Assembly (NCBI RefSeq): GCF_000426445.1
Contig: NZ_AUFJ01000010.1
Span: forward strand, 558,001 to 622,000
Direction of reading: 5' to 3'
DNA length: 64,000 bases
DNA from: Brevibacterium album DSM 18261
GTDB taxonomy: Bacteria; Actinomycetota; Actinomycetes; Actinomycetales; Brevibacteriaceae
In this document: positions 51,646 to 61,063 of the stretch, piece by piece
Layout: the number at the start of each line of letters is the position of its first letter
Numbering within the stretch: position 1 is the first letter of the stretch
The notes under the pieces: generated by a model
Seen by the model: only the letters and a program-made list of their open reading frames with translations
What the model was told of the DNA's origin: nothing
The model's database searches: none
Program-made: the position numbers and the translations under genes

Positions 51646-53861
51646 GCGAGAGCATCGTCGACTCCCGGCTCAGGCGCAGGGCGGTGTGCCTCACCGTCGT
51701 GCGCCCCCGGCGCACGTACGGACGCTCGGGGCGGCCCGCCGCCTCCGGGAGTCTCGAGCCTCGCCGATTCCGCGCCGTGTACGGCCGAGGCCTCATGTGG
51801 ACCGGCACGGGTGCCCGCTCGCTCGACAGGGCGCCCCTCCACGACCTTGAGCTCGACGAGGTCCGCGACACAGCCGGAGAGTGGTTCCTCGCCTTCCACC
51901 GCGCAGAGGACGACTCATATCGCTTCCTCGCCGACCTGATGGGCTACTACCGGCTGTACTACTCGACCTACCGGCTGGGCGAGGACGAGGTCACCGTGGT
52001 AGGCGACAACCAGACCTCGGTGGTCGCCGAGCTCAGGCGGCAGGGCAGAAGCGTGGCGATCGATTGGCCCGTCGCAGCAGCACACCTGCTGAGCTCTCAC
52101 ACGCTCATGCACAGCAGCTTCAGCCATCGGACGATGTTCGAGGGCGTGCGCTCGCTTCCCGCCGCGGCGGAGCTCGTCATCGACGAAGCGGGCACGTATG
52201 AGGTGCCGCACGACGTCTTCAGCGCCCCCGCTGGAGCCGCCTACCGCGATCTGCTCTCCGCGGGCATCGCCCGCGCCCAGAGCCAGATCCGGGCTCTGGC
52301 GCACAGCAGCGTCCCCGACAAGCGCCATGCGGTCTCGGGTGGGCGGGACTCGCGCGTCGCTCTGGCAATCACACACTCGGCCGGTGTGCACTCGGCTTTC
52401 ACAGCCATGACCGGTGATCCGCGCACAGCGTCCTCCGCCGCAGCGCAGAAGACCCTGGAACTCGATCTGGAGACAGCGCACGAGCTGCGTGCGCACCTGG
52501 GCATGGAATGGTCCAGGGAGACCGGGGTGACAGGCGTGCCGCTCGACTTCCACACCAGCCTGGACGTCTTCCAGAGCCGCTGGGCGGGTGCGAAGTTCAC
52601 GTGGCCGTGCTCCAGTTCGGCGATCTGGCCGACCGCACTGCGCCTGGAGGTCCACGGCGGCTCCGGCGAGCTGCTGCGGCGGGCGTATCAGAACGTGCGC
52701 AGCCACCCCTCGTTCGCCGCACTCGCCGACCGGCCCGAAACGGTCCACGACGATGCCCGCGCGCTCTTCTCGACAGCAGTCCCCCATGCGCGGCACATGA
52801 CGGGAGACCTGCGCGATGAGGCGGCCGAGGTGTTCGCACAGAGCATGGCCCTCGGCCACGGTCTCCCCCTGTCCGAGCAGCTGAATCGGCATTACGCCGC
52901 TTTCCGGAACAGAGATCACTTTGGTGAGCTCCTCCAGCGATACGACAGGAACGCCCTGGTGCTCTACCCTCTCGCGCAGCCCGAGTTCCTGCAGGCCTCA
53001 CGACTGCTCGACGACGATGACAGAGCGCGCGGCCGGCTCGCCTACGACATCATCCAGATGTGCAGTCCGAAGCTCAACGAGATCCCCTTCGACGACGGGC
53101 CCTGGCGCGGTCTCCCCGCAGCACGGCCGCCCGCGGACTCCGTTCCGAGCGCCCGCGGCCCTGCAGACTTCTCGACGTATTTCGCCGGAGAGGATGCCGA
53201 CCGGAAGTCCCGCGGCTCCATCGAGCTCATTCAGGATCCGGGAAGCCACGTCGCACCGTTCGACAATGCCGCAGCTGTCGCCTCGTTCGCCATGAGAGCG
53301 GGATGGGAGCTCGCCGATCTCACCGAAGTCCCGATCCGGGACTTCGAAACCGTCGTGCCCACACTGCTCGTGCAGAACTCCCTGAACCCCGGCCAGACCG
53401 CGGCGAAGATCGAGACCATGGGAGTGGCCTTCACCGGCAGGCATTCCCCCTATGAGTCCGTGCTCCTCTCCCTCCCGGAAGACGCTCCTTCTCGGCGCGA
53501 CCCCGGGCGGCCGGCACAGGCGCTGCTCTCCGGAACATCGGCGTGGCATCATTCACGGATCTCCCCGCCCAGGCATCGCCGCCCCGATCCCTTCACCTTC
53601 TCCGTGGCACTGCGGCGGTCGGGGGATCAGGTGAGCGTGGCGATCCACGGCGGCGACCACGTGCCCGAGGTCGAATGGGCGGTCTATCTCTACGCGGGCA
53701 GCGAGAAGAAGGCGACGAGATGGTACAGCTCGGCGAAGAAGGCGGTTTTTCCACTCCCGGACATCGACCCCGGCACCAGAATACGCGCGCTGGCCTTCGC
53801 CCGCCTTCCCGGTCACGAGAATCGGCTCATCAAGCGATACAGCGAATGGATGAGCGCCTGA
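51642..53861 (+). CDS. Asparagine-synthase-like protein (PP-loop) of the polysaccharide locus
   Basis: A 739-residue protein, ATG at 51642 overlapping the previous stop (ATGA). The N-terminal ~200 residues look like a degenerate class II amidotransferase domain without an N-terminal catalytic Cys. The PP-loop AVSGGRDSRVALAI (about residue 230) is the ATP-pyrophosphatase motif of asparagine synthetases and would activate a carboxylate as its acyl-adenylate. The C-terminal ~170 residues form an additional domain of unknown type. In this setting it could amidate a uronic acid such as ManNAcA or attach an amino acid to the polymer; that is inference. Confidence 0.7.
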   Translation: MSESIVDSRLRRRAVCLTVVRPRRTYGRSGRPAASGSLEPRRFRAVYGRGLMWTGTGARSLDRAPLHDLELDEVRDTAGEWFLAFHRAEDDSYRFLADLMGYYRLYYSTYRLGEDEVTVVGDNQTSVVAELRRQGRSVAIDWPVAAAHLLSSHTLMHSSFSHRTMFEGVRSLPAAAELVIDEAGTYEVPHDVFSAPAGAAYRDLLSAGIARAQSQIRALAHSSVPDKRHAVSGGRDSRVALAITHSAGVHSAFTAMTGDPRTASSAAAQKTLELDLETAHELRAHLGMEWSRETGVTGVPLDFHTSLDVFQSRWAGAKFTWPCSSSAIWPTALRLEVHGGSGELLRRAYQNVRSHPSFAALADRPETVHDDARALFSTAVPHARHMTGDLRDEAAEVFAQSMALGHGLPLSEQLNRHYAAFRNRDHFGELLQRYDRNALVLYPLAQPEFLQASRLLDDDDRARGRLAYDIIQMCSPKLNEIPFDDGPWRGLPAARPPADSVPSARGPADFSTYFAGEDADRKSRGSIELIQDPGSHVAPFDNAAAVASFAMRAGWELADLTEVPIRDFETVVPTLLVQNSLNPGQTAAKIETMGVAFTGRHSPYESVLLSLPEDAPSRRDPGRPAQALLSGTSAWHHSRISPPRHRRPDPFTFSVALRRSGDQVSVAIHGGDHVPEVEWAVYLYAGSEKKATRWYSSAKKAVFPLPDIDPGTRIRALAFARLPGHENRLIKRYSEWMSA

Positions 53862-53894
53862 GGCACGACTTGGGGATGCCCCGCGAGCGACAGA

Positions 53895-55064
53895 TCAGAG
53901 CGACTGCGATGAAACCAGCCACCGCACCGCTGATCTGTCCAGGACTTGGTGCCCGGAGACCCTGTCGGTGCTGAACAGTTCGATCGGACCCGATATCGGC
54001 AGACCGGCCGTGCGCGCCCATTCGAGGAACTCGAGCTGTTCGTCCAGGCGCAACTCGCCCGGATTGGTGATCAGCCTGATCGACGGCACATTTCCGGAGT
54101 GGATCAGCCGATCCGGGAGACTCAGCCGTTCGGGATGACGAGCGTGGAAATCGGCTATCGGCATACGGAGAAGGTGCCTCTCCACATCACGGACGGAGCT
54201 CGCCATCCAATTCCTGAAATAGATCTGCGGGACTTCTGCCACTGCGCGTGATCCAGGCAGGGCCGATGCTGCGGCGATGGCCCCGAAGCCGCCGAGACTC
54301 GAGCCGTAGAATGTGATCCTGTCTGCGGGAACACGGAGCTGCTCGGCTTTCCGGGCAGCCAGCGCGGCGATCGCTGCGAGCACGTCGTGGCGCGAGTGGA
54401 TGAACCATGCCCCGTTCAGCTTCGAAGACTCCTGGAGACAGGGGTCTGCGATCGCCAGCACCGCCGATTCCGGCCACAGGTGCGCCCAGGAGAACCGACT
54501 CACAATGGCCGCAGTCCGGTCGCTGCGCGCCCCGCCCAGCGCAGCGGGCATGAGAACCGTCAGGGCATCGACGCCCAGTCCACCGCGGTCGGTCTCACGG
54601 TAGTAGATCGGCAGTCCCTCCAGGCTGCGGTCGACCTCGAACTCCGCCTGGTTGGACGGGGTCCAATGACGGGCCTCCCCCGGCTCCCGCTCATCTGCAG
54701 AGCGTTCGCTCGCAGCCTGCGGCAATCCTCCTTCGACGATGTCGATCGCCCCCACAGGCGCATCCGGCTCCCCTCCCGCGGGCCAGGGCAGGACGCGCAC
54801 GGTGACAGACCTCGCTCCCTGTGGGAGCGTGACGGGACGAATCGCCATCCACCCCTCTTCCTCCGTCGCAGGAAGGTACTGGTAGAAGGTTCCGGCCGAG
54901 GGTGACCAGGTGAGCCCCGGAATCAAGGCGCTCGGATCCACCGGGGGGTCGAATCCGAAAGCTGCGATCGCGGACTTCTCCGCGATCGTCCTGATCACCC
55001 GGAAACGGGCGGTGACCGTCGAAACGCCCGCAGCGAGCCGACGCCGGTGGATGGGAATGGGCAC
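53895..55064 (-). CDS. Alpha/beta-hydrolase-fold protein
   Basis: A 389-residue protein with an N-terminal beta-rich domain (~160 residues) and a C-terminal hydrolase fold. The nucleophile elbow GSSLGGFGA has Ser near residue 254, and a possible catalytic His is in SGHQVLD near the C-terminus. Such proteins in polysaccharide loci can be esterases or acyltransferase-like enzymes acting on acyl decorations. It ends only 33 bp from the convergent asparagine-synthase-like gene, and its partner upstream on the same strand is wecB (60 bp gap). Function is not established. Confidence 0.7.
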   Translation of the reverse strand: MPIPIHRRRLAAGVSTVTARFRVIRTIAEKSAIAAFGFDPPVDPSALIPGLTWSPSAGTFYQYLPATEEEGWMAIRPVTLPQGARSVTVRVLPWPAGGEPDAPVGAIDIVEGGLPQAASERSADEREPGEARHWTPSNQAEFEVDRSLEGLPIYYRETDRGGLGVDALTVLMPAALGGARSDRTAAIVSRFSWAHLWPESAVLAIADPCLQESSKLNGAWFIHSRHDVLAAIAALAARKAEQLRVPADRITFYGSSLGGFGAIAAASALPGSRAVAEVPQIYFRNWMASSVRDVERHLLRMPIADFHARHPERLSLPDRLIHSGNVPSIRLITNPGELRLDEQLEFLEWARTAGLPISGPIELFSTDRVSGHQVLDRSAVRWLVSSQSL

Positions 55065-55124
55065 CCGGTCATAGTACAGCTGTGCGGTCCTGCCGAAGTG
55101 CGTCTCCCGGACCGGCCGCCGCCC

Positions 55125-56279
55125 TCACCCCTCCGCGGCGAACTCCGGCGACCGCGTTCCCACACCGAAGAACTGCTCCATGGCAGAGACTGAGCGCTCG
55201 GCCGCCCGGCCATCTCCATAGGGATTCATCGCACGAGCCATCGCCGCATAGGAATCGGGATCGTCAAGCAGCGTCCCGACGGCCTCCACGATCGTCTCCC
55301 GCCGGGTGCCCACGAGCTTCACGGCACCGGCGTCGACAGCCTCAGGCCGCTCCGTGTTCTCCCGCATGACGAGGACGGGCTTGCCCAGGCTGGGGGCCTC
55401 CTCCTGGATGCCGCCGGAATCCGTGAGGATGATGTCGGCGGCGGCCATCACGGTGGTGAACTCCCCATAGGACAGGGGCTCGGAGATCAGCACATTGGCG
55501 AACTCCTCCACGCGCGGCAGCACGGCCTCACGCACCAGCGGATTGCGGTGGGCGGGCAGCAGGATGGTGAGCTCCGGACGGACAGCGGCAAGCTCTGCGA
55601 GCGCATCGCCGATCTGCTCCATCGAGTTCCCCAGGTTCTCCCGGCGGTGCGTGGTCACCAGCAGGGACGGCCCCTCATAGGCGGTGAACGCACGCGCGGC
55701 CTCGTCCGTGGGCTTCACCTTCTGCTCCACCGCCCAGTGCAGTGCGTCGATTACGGTATTGCCGGTGACCATCACCTGGTCCCCGGAGACGCCGTCGGCC
55801 AGCAGGTTCCCCTTGGAGCGCTCGGTGGGCGCGAGGTGGAGAGCCGCGATCTGGCTGGTGAGCTTGCGGTTCGCCTCCTCAGGGAACGGGCTGGAGATGT
55901 CACCGGAGCGCAGGCCCGCCTCGAGGTGGATGACCGGAACGCCGCGGTTGAAGGCCGCGATGGAGGCGGCCATGACGGTCGTCGTATCGCCCTGCACGAG
56001 GACCGCATCGGGTGGCTCCTCGTCCAGCACCCGGTCGATCCCCTCGACCACCCGTGCCGTGATGCCGTTGAGGGTCTGCCCCGGCGACATGATGTCGAGA
56101 TCCGTGTCCGGGGTGATGTCGAAGAGCGACGTGACCTGATCCAGCATCTCCCGGTGCTGCGCTGTGACGGCCACCCGCGATCGCAGTGAGCCGCTGCGCT
56201 CGATCGCCTTGATGAGCGGTGCGGTCTTCACCGCCTCCGGACGCGTGCCGAAGATGGACAGTACTGTGGGATGAGACAC
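55125..56279 (-). CDS. wecB: UDP-N-acetylglucosamine 2-epimerase (non-hydrolysing)
   Basis: A 384-residue GT-B-fold epimerase converting UDP-GlcNAc to UDP-ManNAc. Signature parts: FGTRPEAVKTAPLIKAI, TAQHREMLDQV, VQGDTTTVMAAS, VIHLEAGLRSGDISSPFPEEANRKL, TTHRRENLGN and TDSGGIQEEAPSLGKPVLVMRENTERPEA. The GTG at 56279 has AGGAG 7 bp upstream and gives the conserved VSHPTVLSIFG start; the longer open frame is not used. It supplies the substrate of WecC. Confidence 0.95.
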   Translation of the reverse strand: MSHPTVLSIFGTRPEAVKTAPLIKAIERSGSLRSRVAVTAQHREMLDQVTSLFDITPDTDLDIMSPGQTLNGITARVVEGIDRVLDEEPPDAVLVQGDTTTVMAASIAAFNRGVPVIHLEAGLRSGDISSPFPEEANRKLTSQIAALHLAPTERSKGNLLADGVSGDQVMVTGNTVIDALHWAVEQKVKPTDEAARAFTAYEGPSLLVTTHRRENLGNSMEQIGDALAELAAVRPELTILLPAHRNPLVREAVLPRVEEFANVLISEPLSYGEFTTVMAAADIILTDSGGIQEEAPSLGKPVLVMRENTERPEAVDAGAVKLVGTRRETIVEAVGTLLDDPDSYAAMARAMNPYGDGRAAERSVSAMEQFFGVGTRSPEFAAEG

Positions 56280-56421
56280 AGGAACTCCTGATAGTGCGGG
56301 CGACTGCACACGTCGAGGACGGTACCGCCGCAGTCTAACGGTGCCCGGCCCTGCGCAGAGACCCATCTCGACAGGAGACCTTCTCTGTTCACCCTCATAT
56401 CACCGCCGGCCCCGCTGCCTC

Positions 56422-57297
56422 TTACGATCGCGGGGACGAAACCACCCCACGCCCCCGCAGCTCCGCCGCGATCGAGGCATAGTCGCCTTCACGATAGTGA
56501 TAGGGCCCCACGCCCCACCGGTGCTCGGAGTCCATGCGCACATCAGCGACAGTGCGGCTGATAACCTCCGTCACCCGCTCCCCCGCCTCGGCCGCGTACC
56601 GCCGGTACTCGCCGTTCGCGGTGCGCGAGGATGCGGCCAGCGCCTCGGCCTCGGTCGGACCCACGGAGGCGAAGCGCTTGACCGCGTGCTTCATGGTCCC
56701 GCCCCGCGCGAGCGACTGCACCGCCTCGCGGTACCCCCGTCGCAAGCGCCTGCCCCGTGCACCCAGGTACGAGCGCACGCCCCCGGGCATCTCCTGCCCG
56801 TCGAACACCTCGGCCCAGGCGATGTCCAGCAGGATGAGGGGCACCCCCAGCTCCCGGAGCCTGCCCGTCACCTGTGCGAAGCCCTCGCGCCACAGCTCGA
56901 AGTGCTCATCGGTGCCGAACTCGATGAGCCGGGCACCGGCCTCGGGCGCCCATCCGTCCACGCCGGTGCGGAAGGCCTCGACGGAGTTGGTGAGATGCGA
57001 ACCGTCGGGAAACCGCCACACACCCCTGCGCTCGTCCACGAGGTCGATGAGCACGGCCTGCGGCGCTGCCGCGACGATCCGCCCAGCCGCGTTCGCAGCT
57101 GCGTCACCTTCCATCATCCGCCGCTGGAAGGCGGAGCCGAGCGCTTCCAGGTGCAGCGGTCCGGTGTACGGCTGCAGGGACACAATGGCCGACTGTCGCG
57201 CCACATAGGGCACAGGTTCGACCTCCGGCATCACCTCGACGGTGTCCCGGCTCACACAGGACCCCCAGATGCCCACCCGCACGGCCTCCCCGCTCAT
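56422..57297 (-). CDS. DUF6270-type protein (GSCVSRD motif)
   Basis: A 291-residue protein beginning VRVGIWGSCVSRDTVE, the GSCxSRD motif that identifies DUF6270 proteins, found in many capsule and wall-polymer loci. The motif recalls the Ser of SGNH/GDSL esterases, so an O-acyl transfer or esterase role is possible, not proven. WRFPDGSHLTNS and LLDIAWAEVF follow, and a YHYREGDYASI near the C-terminus may hold a His. GGAGGTGAGG precedes the ATG at 57297 and overlaps the end of the ABC ATPase gene, 7 bp upstream. Confidence 0.75.
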   Translation of the reverse strand: MSGEAVRVGIWGSCVSRDTVEVMPEVEPVPYVARQSAIVSLQPYTGPLHLEALGSAFQRRMMEGDAAANAAGRIVAAAPQAVLIDLVDERRGVWRFPDGSHLTNSVEAFRTGVDGWAPEAGARLIEFGTDEHFELWREGFAQVTGRLRELGVPLILLDIAWAEVFDGQEMPGGVRSYLGARGRRLRRGYREAVQSLARGGTMKHAVKRFASVGPTEAEALAASSRTANGEYRRYAAEAGERVTEVISRTVADVRMDSEHRWGVGPYHYREGDYASIAAELRGRGVVSSPRS

Positions 57298-57304
57298 CGC
57301 GCCC

Positions 57305-58366
57305 TCACCTCCGCGAGACGTGCCGGGCGCCCACCGGCTTGCTCTGCTTCGCGATCACCACATCGTTGACCACCGGCAGCAGATCCGTCTCCGGGAATCG
57401 GCTCTCGTCCTGGGAGCCCGGTGCGACCGCGGGCGCCTGCGTGGGCCGCAGCGATGTGGTGCGGTACCCGCCGCCGCGCCGGACGCGGGTCGCATGACGG
57501 GGCGAGGTCATCCGCATGGGCGCCTCCGGCAGCACGTAGACGTTCTGCATCTCCCCCTCGTCCATCGCCTGCGCCAGCAGCTTCTCCGCGACCGCGGTCT
57601 CCCCCTTCGCCACGTTCCACGCCCACCAGCGGTACTTCTCCGCCACGTGCTCGGCCTCGCCGTCCATGATGACGGTCCCCTCGTGCATCCAGATCGCACG
57701 GGTGCACAGCTCCTGGATGACCTTGGCGGCATGGTTGACGAGGAACACCGTGCCGGCGTCCGCCAGCATCTCGTTCATCGCCTCCTCGCTGCGCTGCGCG
57801 AACGTCGCATCGCCCGTGGAGAGGGCCTCGTCGATGAGCAGGATCTTCGGCCGCGCCGCCACTGCGATCGCGAATCGCAGGCGCGCGGCCATACCGGACG
57901 AGTAGCCGCCCATGGGCCGCTTGATCGCATCTCCGAGGGCGGACAGCCGCACCACGTCCTCGTAGACGGCCTCCGTCTGCTCCGGCGTCATCCCCATCGC
58001 AAGGCATCCCAGACGCACGTTCGCTGCACCCGAGAGCGCCTGCTGCAGCGCGGCGTTCACACCCAGCAGCGTCGGCTGGCGCCGAGCGAGGATCTGCCCG
58101 CTCGTGGGCTTCTCCACCCCGGCGATGAGGCGCAGCAGCGTCGACTTCCCCGAACCGTTGGCACCGATGACCCCGACGAACTCGCCCTCCCGCGCCAGCA
58201 GAGAGACGCCGCGGAGCGCCTCGACGCGGGTCCTCTCCCCCAGGCCGATCCGGCTCTTCACCTTCCCGGCGAGCCCCCTGCCCCCGCCCGAGGTGCGCAC
58301 GCTGTAGTCCATGTGCACGTCCTCGACCACGACGGAGGCGGCCTTCGTCTCATTCGGCGCGGCCAT
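57305..58366 (-). CDS. ABC transporter ATPase for polysaccharide export (Wzt/TagH-like)
   Basis: A 353-residue ATP-binding subunit. Walker A GANGSGKST is near residue 70, signature YSSGMAARLRFAIA near 150, Walker B ILLIDEALSTGD near 170, and the H-loop VNHAAKVI near 205. The C-terminal ~110 residues are an extra domain as in Wzt/TagH proteins. The ATG at 58366, with GGTGAGGAG upstream, lies inside the permease gene, which it overlaps by 17 bp; a GTG at 58378 is an alternative. It works with the permease to export the undecaprenyl-linked polymer. Confidence 0.92.
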   Translation of the reverse strand: MAAPNETKAASVVVEDVHMDYSVRTSGGGRGLAGKVKSRIGLGERTRVEALRGVSLLAREGEFVGVIGANGSGKSTLLRLIAGVEKPTSGQILARRQPTLLGVNAALQQALSGAANVRLGCLAMGMTPEQTEAVYEDVVRLSALGDAIKRPMGGYSSGMAARLRFAIAVAARPKILLIDEALSTGDATFAQRSEEAMNEMLADAGTVFLVNHAAKVIQELCTRAIWMHEGTVIMDGEAEHVAEKYRWWAWNVAKGETAVAEKLLAQAMDEGEMQNVYVLPEAPMRMTSPRHATRVRRGGGYRTTSLRPTQAPAVAPGSQDESRFPETDLLPVVNDVVIAKQSKPVGARHVSRR

Positions 58367-59237
58367 ACGTCTCCTCACCCCGGTAGAAGAACAGGAAGCC
58401 GAAGATCACGAAGACGAACGCCCACCCCGCGGCGAGCATCCACATCCACGGCGGCGAGTCCACCCCGTAGAGGATCGAGTTCCGGTAGATCTCCAGGTAC
58501 GAGTACATCGGATTGATCTTCATGATCGTCTGGACGAACGGCACGAGATCGAACCTGTCGATGGAGAAGAACACCCCCGAGGCGTAGAGCCAGAACCGCG
58601 CGAGCACATTCACCAGATTGCTGATGTCCGGCAGGATGTGCCCCAGCCGCGCGAGGAGGAACGCGCAGCCCTGGGCGAAGAGCACCTGCAGTACGAAGCA
58701 GGGGACGACGAGGACCACCCGCCAGGTGAGGTTCTCCGCCGGCGGCAGCACCGCCAGCACCACCGCCAGCACCGCGAAGGTGGGCATGAAGTTCAGCACC
58801 TCGCGCACCACCACCGTGATCGGCAGCGCCGCGCGCGGGAAGGCGAACGCCCGGATCATCGACCGCCCGCTCCGGACGGCCTGCGTGCCGCCCGTCACGC
58901 AGCGCATGGTGAGCTGGAAGAAGAACACCCCGATCATGAGGAAGCCCACGAAGTTGTCGATGCCCCTGCTGGTCCCCAGAATCAGACCGAAGATCACATA
59001 GAACCCCAGTCCGTTGAGCAGGGGGTTGAGCACCAGCCAGCCGTATCCCAGCAGGTTCCGCCCCGCCGTGCCCGCGATCTTCGAGCGCGATTCCGCGAGG
59101 ATGAAGTGCCGTCTGCGCCACAGCTGCTCGATGTACGTGTCGAGCGGCAGCCGGCGCCCCACCTGCCCCAGCGTCCACGACGGCACGGAGACCGCCGTCC
59201 GCAGCTCTCCGGGGCCGAACGTCCGCTCCACGCTCAC
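58350..59237 (-). CDS. ABC-2 permease for polysaccharide export (Wzm/TagG-like)
   Basis: A 295-residue membrane subunit with six helices. The pattern LPLDTYIEQLWRRRHFILAESRSKIAGTA before helix 1, then GLGFYVIFGLILGTSRG, RSMIRAFAFPRAALP, VREVLNFMPTF and PMYSYLEIYRNSILYG matches TagG/Wzm permeases that flip teichoic-acid-like polymers. The GTG at 59237 overlaps the preceding glycosyltransferase stop (GTGA). The open frame continues upstream but that part overlaps the transferase gene. Confidence 0.92.
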   Translation of the reverse strand: MSVERTFGPGELRTAVSVPSWTLGQVGRRLPLDTYIEQLWRRRHFILAESRSKIAGTAGRNLLGYGWLVLNPLLNGLGFYVIFGLILGTSRGIDNFVGFLMIGVFFFQLTMRCVTGGTQAVRSGRSMIRAFAFPRAALPITVVVREVLNFMPTFAVLAVVLAVLPPAENLTWRVVLVVPCFVLQVLFAQGCAFLLARLGHILPDISNLVNVLARFWLYASGVFFSIDRFDLVPFVQTIMKINPMYSYLEIYRNSILYGVDSPPWMWMLAAGWAFVFVIFGFLFFYRGEETYGRAE

Positions 59238-61063
59238 ACTGCACCGCCCCTCACGTCCACTCCCATATCCTCGTACATCCGCGCGTACCGCTCTCCCAGC
59301 TTCTCCCACGTCCTGTGCTCCTCCACGAATCCGCGTGCGCTCGCGCCCAGACGCGCGCGCTCCTCCGGATCCGCCGCCAGTGCCGCGAGCTCGGCCGCCA
59401 GGGCCCGCACCGACTCCGCCGGGACCAGCCTCCGCGCACCCGGCGGCAGCGCCTCCGCCAGCGCGGGCAGATCGCTGAGCACGACCGCGCGCCCCAGACC
59501 GCCGGCCTCCGCGGGCTTGAGCGGAGTGATCTTCCGGGACACCTCGACGTCCCGCCGGGGCACCGCCACGATATCGAGGGCCTGCACGTGCCTGCGCGCC
59601 TGGACAGCGGGCAGCCGGCCCGTGAGCACGGCGGCCTCGCCCAGGGACCGCGCGCGCTGCCGCAGCGTGGGCAGCTCGACGCCGCCGCCCACCACGAGGA
59701 GGCGCAGGTCCGTTCCCGCCACCCGGGCCTCGGCGACGGCATCGACGAGCACATCGAGGCCCTCGTATCCCACGACCGAGGCCGCGGTCCCCACCCAGAC
59801 GCCCCCGGACGGCAGCCCGAGCTCCTCGCGCACATCCGCTGCCGGCCTCTGCCAGTCCGCCTCCAGCACATCCGCGCCCACCGAGTTGGGAGCCACGAGG
59901 ATCCTGGACCGGTCCACCCCGCGGCTCGCGAGCTCCGCGGCCATCGTCTCGCCGAGAGTGACCACGGCGTCGGCCTCGCAGGCGACCTCGGCCTCGCGGG
60001 CGCGGAACAGCCGGTAGCGCTCGCTCTCCCTCGCCTGCGCGACGGCGGCGGCATCGCCCCGGCCCGAGGCCCAGGTGTCCTCGAGCGAACCGCGCACCTC
60101 GTAGACCCACGGCAGCCCGAGTGCGCGTGCCGCGGCGCCGGCGGCCAGACCGTTGGTGAAGTGCGTGGTCGTGTGGATGACCCTCGCCCCGGAGACCTGC
60201 GCGGCGGTTCTGAGGAACTGCGCCTGCTGCTCGAGCCGGGCCTCCGGAGAGCGCCCCATCCGGGCGGGCAGGTCGTACAGGTACTCGATGCCGTCCACGA
60301 AGCTGCGGTCCCGGCTCGTGAGCTTCCCGACCGCGGTGGGATAGCCGGTGCGGTCGGCCGCCAGCACCCGGACGCCGGCATCGCGCACGGCGGTGAGCAC
60401 CGCGTGGCTGCGCAGTGTGTACCCGGACTGCGTGTGCGGGAGCGAATTGGTGAGCGCGAACAGCACATCGGCGTGCGGTGCGCGCGCAGGTGCAGGAGCC
60501 GCCCGGACAGACCATGCGGCAGGCCACCAGCCCGGCTGGAAGGTGCGCCGCTCGGAGGCCAGACGCATCCGCATCGCGCCCTCCGGTGCCAGCGCCACGG
60601 CCTCGCCCATCTCACCGCTGTGCCAGGCGATCCGGGCGGCGAGCCGCAGCCCTCCCCTCGTCCCCGCCGAGGCCGAGGCCAGCGCACGGGCGGACTCCCG
60701 CAGGCCCATGCTCAGCGCGAGCTCGCCGAGCAGGCGCGCCTCGAGTCCCCGGGCCGTCCGTGCGGACACGAGATCCCGCGCCGCTGCCGGATCCCCCGTG
60801 AGCCAGGCCGCCGCCGCGCGGGCCGGACGCGCGGGCACCCGCGCGAGCACTGCGCCCGCCGTCCGGGACACACGGGCAGGCAGCCTGCGCGAGACCTGCA
60901 TGCCGAACTGCACGGGATCGTCCGCCACATGATCGGCGACGATGCGGAGCAGGGAGGAGCACTGGCGCACCAGGACGCTCACCCCCTCCGCCAGCCGGAT
61001 GCCGCGCGCAGTGCCCGGCGCCGCGGACGCAGCGTCTGTGCCAGGAGTCTTCACAGCACTCAT
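59234..61063 (-). CDS. GT4-family glycosyltransferase with long N-terminal region
   Basis: A 609-residue enzyme. The first ~200 residues are an Ala/Arg-rich helical region without clear homology. From about 205 it is a GT-B enzyme: LTNSLPHTQSGYTLRSHAVLTAVRDAGVRV, HTTTHFTNGLAA, LPWVYEVRGSLEDTWASGR, ILVAPNSVGADVLEAD and EVSRKITPLKPAEAGGLGRAVVLSDLPAL. In the last motif the usual catalytic E-x7-E pattern is altered to KPAEAGGLG. ATG at 61063 overlaps the upstream transferase stop (ATGA), and the stop overlaps the permease start. Confidence 0.88.
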   Translation of the reverse strand: MSAVKTPGTDAASAAPGTARGIRLAEGVSVLVRQCSSLLRIVADHVADDPVQFGMQVSRRLPARVSRTAGAVLARVPARPARAAAAWLTGDPAAARDLVSARTARGLEARLLGELALSMGLRESARALASASAGTRGGLRLAARIAWHSGEMGEAVALAPEGAMRMRLASERRTFQPGWWPAAWSVRAAPAPARAPHADVLFALTNSLPHTQSGYTLRSHAVLTAVRDAGVRVLAADRTGYPTAVGKLTSRDRSFVDGIEYLYDLPARMGRSPEARLEQQAQFLRTAAQVSGARVIHTTTHFTNGLAAGAAARALGLPWVYEVRGSLEDTWASGRGDAAAVAQARESERYRLFRAREAEVACEADAVVTLGETMAAELASRGVDRSRILVAPNSVGADVLEADWQRPAADVREELGLPSGGVWVGTAASVVGYEGLDVLVDAVAEARVAGTDLRLLVVGGGVELPTLRQRARSLGEAAVLTGRLPAVQARRHVQALDIVAVPRRDVEVSRKITPLKPAEAGGLGRAVVLSDLPALAEALPPGARRLVPAESVRALAAELAALAADPEERARLGASARGFVEEHRTWEKLGERYARMYEDMGVDVRGGAV

